The position numbers and the translations under genes were made by a program. Below, piece by piece: positions 61,163 through 64,000 of a DNA stretch of 64,000 nucleotides; the stretch's first letter is position 1; each line of letters starts with the position of its first letter. The stretch spans positions 186,001-250,000 of the forward strand of contig NZ_JALKAC010000005.1 in NCBI RefSeq assembly GCF_024171645.1, given 5' to 3'. The notes under the pieces were generated by a model. That model did no database searches. It was not told the origin of the DNA and saw only the letters and a list, made by a program, of their open reading frames with translations. The DNA is from Flavobacterium sp. HSC-32F16 (GTDB lineage Bacteria > Bacteroidota > Bacteroidia > Flavobacteriales > Flavobacteriaceae).

Positions 61163-62962
61163 ATGTCAAAACCGTCCTTAGATCTTCAAATTCTCACCTT
61201 GCCGGATAATCCCGGCGTGTATCAATATTATGATAAAGACGGAAAAATTCTATATGTAGGCAAGGCTAAAAATTTAAAAAAAAGAGTTTCCTCCTATTTC
61301 AATAAAATTCACGATACAGCCAAAACAAATGTTTTGGTTCGAAAAATTGTGACTATAAAACACATTGTGGTTCCCACAGAAACCGATGCGCTTTTATTAG
61401 AAAACAATTTAATCAAATCTTTACAGCCAAGATATAACGTTTTGCTGCGTGATGATAAAAGTTACCCATGGATCTGCATTAAAAAAGAACCTTTTTCGAG
61501 AATATTTTTAACCCGAAGAATGGTAAAAGACGGATCTGAATATTTTGGTCCGTACACTAATTTCAAGATGGTTTATACCATTTTGGATTTAATTAAAGAA
61601 TTGTATCCGTTAAGAACCTGCAATTACGATTTAAGTAAATCTAATATTGATTCGGGCAAATTCAAAGTTTGTCTGGAATATCATATTGGCAACTGCAAAG
61701 GTCCTTGTGAAGGTTTAGAACCTCTCGAAGAATATCAAAGACAAGTCAATGCAATTCGCGAAATTCTTAAAGGAAATTTCAAAGAAAGTTTAAAGGATTT
61801 TAAAAAACTGATGAACAATTATGCGCAGAATTTACAATTTGAAGAAGCGCAGAAAATCAAAGAAAAAATAGAAGTTCTCGAAAATTACCAGTCAAGATCG
61901 ACAATTGTAAATCCGAAAATTACCAATATCGACGTATTTTCGATTGTATCTGACGAAAGTGCTGCTTATGTCAACTTTTTACAAATTTCTCATGGCTCAA
62001 TTATTCGTTCGCACACTTTAGAAATGAAGAAAAAACTGGACGAAAGCGACGAAGAACTATTAGAACTCGCGATTATCGAACTTCGGGAACGTTTCCAATT
62101 AATGTCAAAAGAAATAATTGTTCCGTTTGATATTGATTTGGGCGAAAACATTAAAACAACCGTTCCTCAGCTTGGCGATAAAAAACAGATTCTGGATTTA
62201 TCGATTCGAAATGCAAAATTCTACCGAATTGAACAATTGAAACAATTGCAAATTATAGATCCAGATCGTCACGTTAATAGAATTATGGCGCAGATGCAGA
62301 AAGATTTACGTCTTCCGTCTGAGCCTCGTCATATAGAATGTTTTGATAACTCAAATATTCAGGGAACAAATCCTGTTGCGGCCTGCGTAGTTTTTAAAGA
62401 TGGAAAAGCGAGCAAAAAAGATTACCGGCATTTTAATGTAAAAACCGTTGAAGGCCCTGATGATTTTGCTTCGATGACTGAGATTGTATACCGCCGTTAC
62501 AAAAGATTATTAGATGAAAACCAACCTTTACCGCAATTAATTATTATTGACGGAGGAAAAGGACAATTATCTGCTGCTTTAAAAAGCATCGACGAATTAG
62601 GTCTTCGAGGAAAAGTAGCCATTATTGGAATCGCAAAACGTCTCGAAGAACTTTTTTATCCAGGCGATTCTATTCCGCTTTATTTAGATAAAAAATCAGA
62701 AACCTTAAAAGTAATTCAGCAGTTACGAAACGAAGCGCATAGATTTGGAATCACCTTTCACCGTGACAAACGAAGCAAGGCCGCGCTTAATTCATCGGTA
62801 GAAAGTATTCCGGGAATCGGCGAAAAAACTATGCTGACATTAATACAACATTTCAAAAGTGTTAAAAGATTGAAATTAGCGACAGAAAAAGATATATCTG
62901 CCGTTGTAGGAGCATCAAAAGCCAAAAAAATTGTCGAATTTTATCATCCAAAAGAAAATTAA
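61163..62962 (+). CDS. uvrC: Excinuclease ABC subunit C
   Basis: Dual-incision nuclease of nucleotide excision repair. All UvrC parts are visible in its 599 residues: the GIY-YIG domain (PGVYQYYDKDGKILYVGKAK, residues ~14-33), the UvrB-binding helix pair (NLQFEEAQKIKEKIEVL), the C-terminal RNase H-like nuclease (IECFDNSNIQGTNPVAACVVF and LIIIDGGKGQLSAA), and helix-hairpin-helix motifs (SIPGIGEKTMLTLIQHF). Length is normal. The following gene begins six bases after its stop. Confidence 0.97.
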   Translation: MSKPSLDLQILTLPDNPGVYQYYDKDGKILYVGKAKNLKKRVSSYFNKIHDTAKTNVLVRKIVTIKHIVVPTETDALLLENNLIKSLQPRYNVLLRDDKSYPWICIKKEPFSRIFLTRRMVKDGSEYFGPYTNFKMVYTILDLIKELYPLRTCNYDLSKSNIDSGKFKVCLEYHIGNCKGPCEGLEPLEEYQRQVNAIREILKGNFKESLKDFKKLMNNYAQNLQFEEAQKIKEKIEVLENYQSRSTIVNPKITNIDVFSIVSDESAAYVNFLQISHGSIIRSHTLEMKKKLDESDEELLELAIIELRERFQLMSKEIIVPFDIDLGENIKTTVPQLGDKKQILDLSIRNAKFYRIEQLKQLQIIDPDRHVNRIMAQMQKDLRLPSEPRHIECFDNSNIQGTNPVAACVVFKDGKASKKDYRHFNVKTVEGPDDFASMTEIVYRRYKRLLDENQPLPQLIIIDGGKGQLSAALKSIDELGLRGKVAIIGIAKRLEELFYPGDSIPLYLDKKSETLKVIQQLRNEAHRFGITFHRDKRSKAALNSSVESIPGIGEKTMLTLIQHFKSVKRLKLATEKDISAVVGASKAKKIVEFYHPKEN

Positions 62963-62968
62963 TTCGTT

Positions 62969-63505
62969 TTGAAAAAATACTTTTTACATATTAGCTTACT
63001 TTTCTTTTTTTGTATTTCTTATAGTCAAAACGATATTTCTTTTGTACAAAAAGACAAAAGCAAAATTGAAATTAGCTTTAAAAATAAGATTGGAAATAGC
63101 GATGATGAATATGAGCAAGCAGTCGAAATAAAAAATACACAAACCGGAAAAACTCAAATTATAAATAAAATTGGAGTTTCGATTACAGGAAAACCTTCAC
63201 GTTTAGAAATAAACGATTATAATTTTGATGGCTATACCGATTTTGCTAGTTTTCGTACAGATGACGGAATGGGAGTTTACACGATTTATGAGATTTTTAT
63301 TTTTAATCCAAAAACTAAAACTTTTGAAAGTTTAAAATTTCCAACCAATTTTAATCCTAAATGTGATATGTTTTGCGATGTGAAAGTTGATAAAATAAAA
63401 AAGACACTTACATCAAGCTGCAGAGGCGGAGCGAGAAATCATTCGGATGTTTGGAAATACGATAAAAACAAAAAATTAATACTTTCAAAAACACAATCAT
63501 ATTAA
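62969..63505 (+). CDS. Small exported protein, XAC2610-like, TTG start
   Basis: A 178-residue exported protein with signal peptide (KKYFLHISLLFFFCISYSQ). The motif LEINDYNFDGYTDFASFRTDDG resembles the Asp-rich segment of XAC2610-related and FG-GAP-like proteins; the cysteines NPKCDMFCDV and SSCRGGAR may form disulfides. The start must be TTG at 62969: the in-frame codons upstream run directly into the uvrC TAA (62960-62962), and no ATG lies between. It is the second such TTG start in the window. Function unknown. Confidence 0.82.
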   Translation: MKKYFLHISLLFFFCISYSQNDISFVQKDKSKIEISFKNKIGNSDDEYEQAVEIKNTQTGKTQIINKIGVSITGKPSRLEINDYNFDGYTDFASFRTDDGMGVYTIYEIFIFNPKTKTFESLKFPTNFNPKCDMFCDVKVDKIKKTLTSSCRGGARNHSDVWKYDKNKKLILSKTQSY

Positions 63506-63567
63506 GATAAATCTAATGTAAAGCCAAAAAAATTACCGACTTTTACAAAACCAATCACTTATTTTTT

Positions 63568-64000
63568 ATGCGCCTCAACAAGCTGTTAATTTCAAAAACT
63601 CAGTCAATACGATTTTCTCCCGTTCCGAGAGTTATCGGAACCATTTGGGGTGCGGCATTGTTGTTTTTTACATTTATATTTCTTCCTGAAAATTCCTTTT
63701 CGCAAGAGGTAAAAAAAGACAGCATAAAAAGACCCAAAATTGGTTTGGTTTTAAGTGGCGGCGGAGCCAAAGGTTTTGCCCATATTGGAGTTTTAAAAGT
63801 TCTCGAAGAAGCCGGAATTAAAATCGATTATATTGGAGGAACCAGTATGGGATCTGTCATTGGTGGATTATATGCTTCTGGTTACAACGCTTCTCAAATC
63901 GATTCTATTTTCAAAAAAACCAATTTCGACGATTTGATAAACGATTATATTCCGCGTTCATCAAAAAATTTTTACGGCAAAAAAAATGATGAATTATATG
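63568..64000 (+). CDS. Patatin-like phospholipase, partial at the window edge
   Basis: The first 144 codons of a patatin/RssA-type lipid acyl hydrolase. The N-terminal ~45 residues include a hydrophobic signal or anchor (VIGTIWGAALLFFTFIFL), so it is exported. The patatin domain starts at about residue 53: GLVLSGGGAKGFAHIGVLKVL (oxyanion hole), then GGTSMGS with the nucleophile serine (GxSxG). The Asp of the Ser-Asp dyad lies beyond the edge. In Bacteroidota such proteins often continue into a surface-antigen beta-barrel; that cannot be checked here. Confidence 0.93.
   Translation, partial: MRLNKLLISKTQSIRFSPVPRVIGTIWGAALLFFTFIFLPENSFSQEVKKDSIKRPKIGLVLSGGGAKGFAHIGVLKVLEEAGIKIDYIGGTSMGSVIGGLYASGYNASQIDSIFKKTNFDDLINDYIPRSSKNFYGKKNDELY

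Overview
The window is AT-rich, gene-dense chromosomal DNA from a Bacteroidota bacterium of the Flavobacterium type. The evidence is Bacteroidota-style -7 promoter boxes (TAnnTTTG), almost no Shine-Dalgarno sequences, a PorZ-like component of the type IX secretion system, an OmpA protein with thrombospondin type 3 repeats, the aerotolerance (bat) operon, a mevalonate-pathway HMG-CoA synthase, and the dispersed hairpin repeats familiar from Flavobacterium spacers. No rRNA, tRNA, CRISPR array, transposase or phage gene was seen. Both ends cut a gene (sdhB on the left, a patatin-like phospholipase on the right).

Layout. 1-3.8 kb: minus-strand sdhC-sdhA-(four-helix-bundle gene)-sdhB operon. 4.1-5.5 kb: HMG-CoA synthase. 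5.5-14.4 kb: a looser accessory stretch of small unknowns, two GNAT acetyltransferases, a lipoprotein, two near-identical XRE regulators in 0.57-kb direct repeats, a frameshifted membrane gene and many spacer repeats. 14.5-18 kb: PepP-like aminopeptidase, ferritin, alpha/beta hydrolase. 18-19.2 kb: first Roadblock-type cassette with a divergent micro-gene. 19.5-28.4 kb: AddB-like nuclease, OmpA/TSP3 protein, kbl and AddA-like helicase-nuclease, all minus strand. 28.5-34.4 kb: lspA, a second Roadblock-type cassette, a DksA-like protein, ileS. 34.6-43.2 kb: two exported proteins, recO, porZ, gdhA. 43.5-49.5 kb: beta-barrel protein, cystathionine gamma-synthase-type enzyme, DUF3298 lipoprotein, AlbA_2/Schlafen-type protein, SDR, aldo/keto reductase. 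49.7-59.3 kb: the full bat operon (MoxR, DUF58, a BatD-like/DUF4381-like protein, BatA, BatB, BatC, BatD, BatE). 59.5-64 kb: 5-formyl-THF cyclo-ligase, AstE/AspA-type metallohydrolase, uvrC, a small exported protein and the patatin gene.

Most interesting signals. (1) Two four-helix-bundle (S23/IVS-type) genes, one intact in the sdh operon and one decayed in the bat operon, each sit in an operon spacer bounded by perfect inverted repeats (14 bp and 19 bp). The transcript could fold into a stem enclosing the gene, much like 23S rRNA intervening sequences. (2) A three-gene cassette occurs twice in opposite orientations: a divergent short protein with a basic, aromatic C-terminus, a Roadblock/LC7-like protein, and a second Roadblock-like protein. 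The second copy sits between dksA-like and lspA. No small GTPase is nearby. (3) The two XRE genes are mosaics: 5' half and upstream region almost identical, 3' halves diverged. (4) A membrane/coiled-coil gene is split by one extra A in a run of seven.

Several open reading frames run upstream through the terminator or promoter of the neighbouring gene. For those the start was moved to an internal ATG, and each entry says why.
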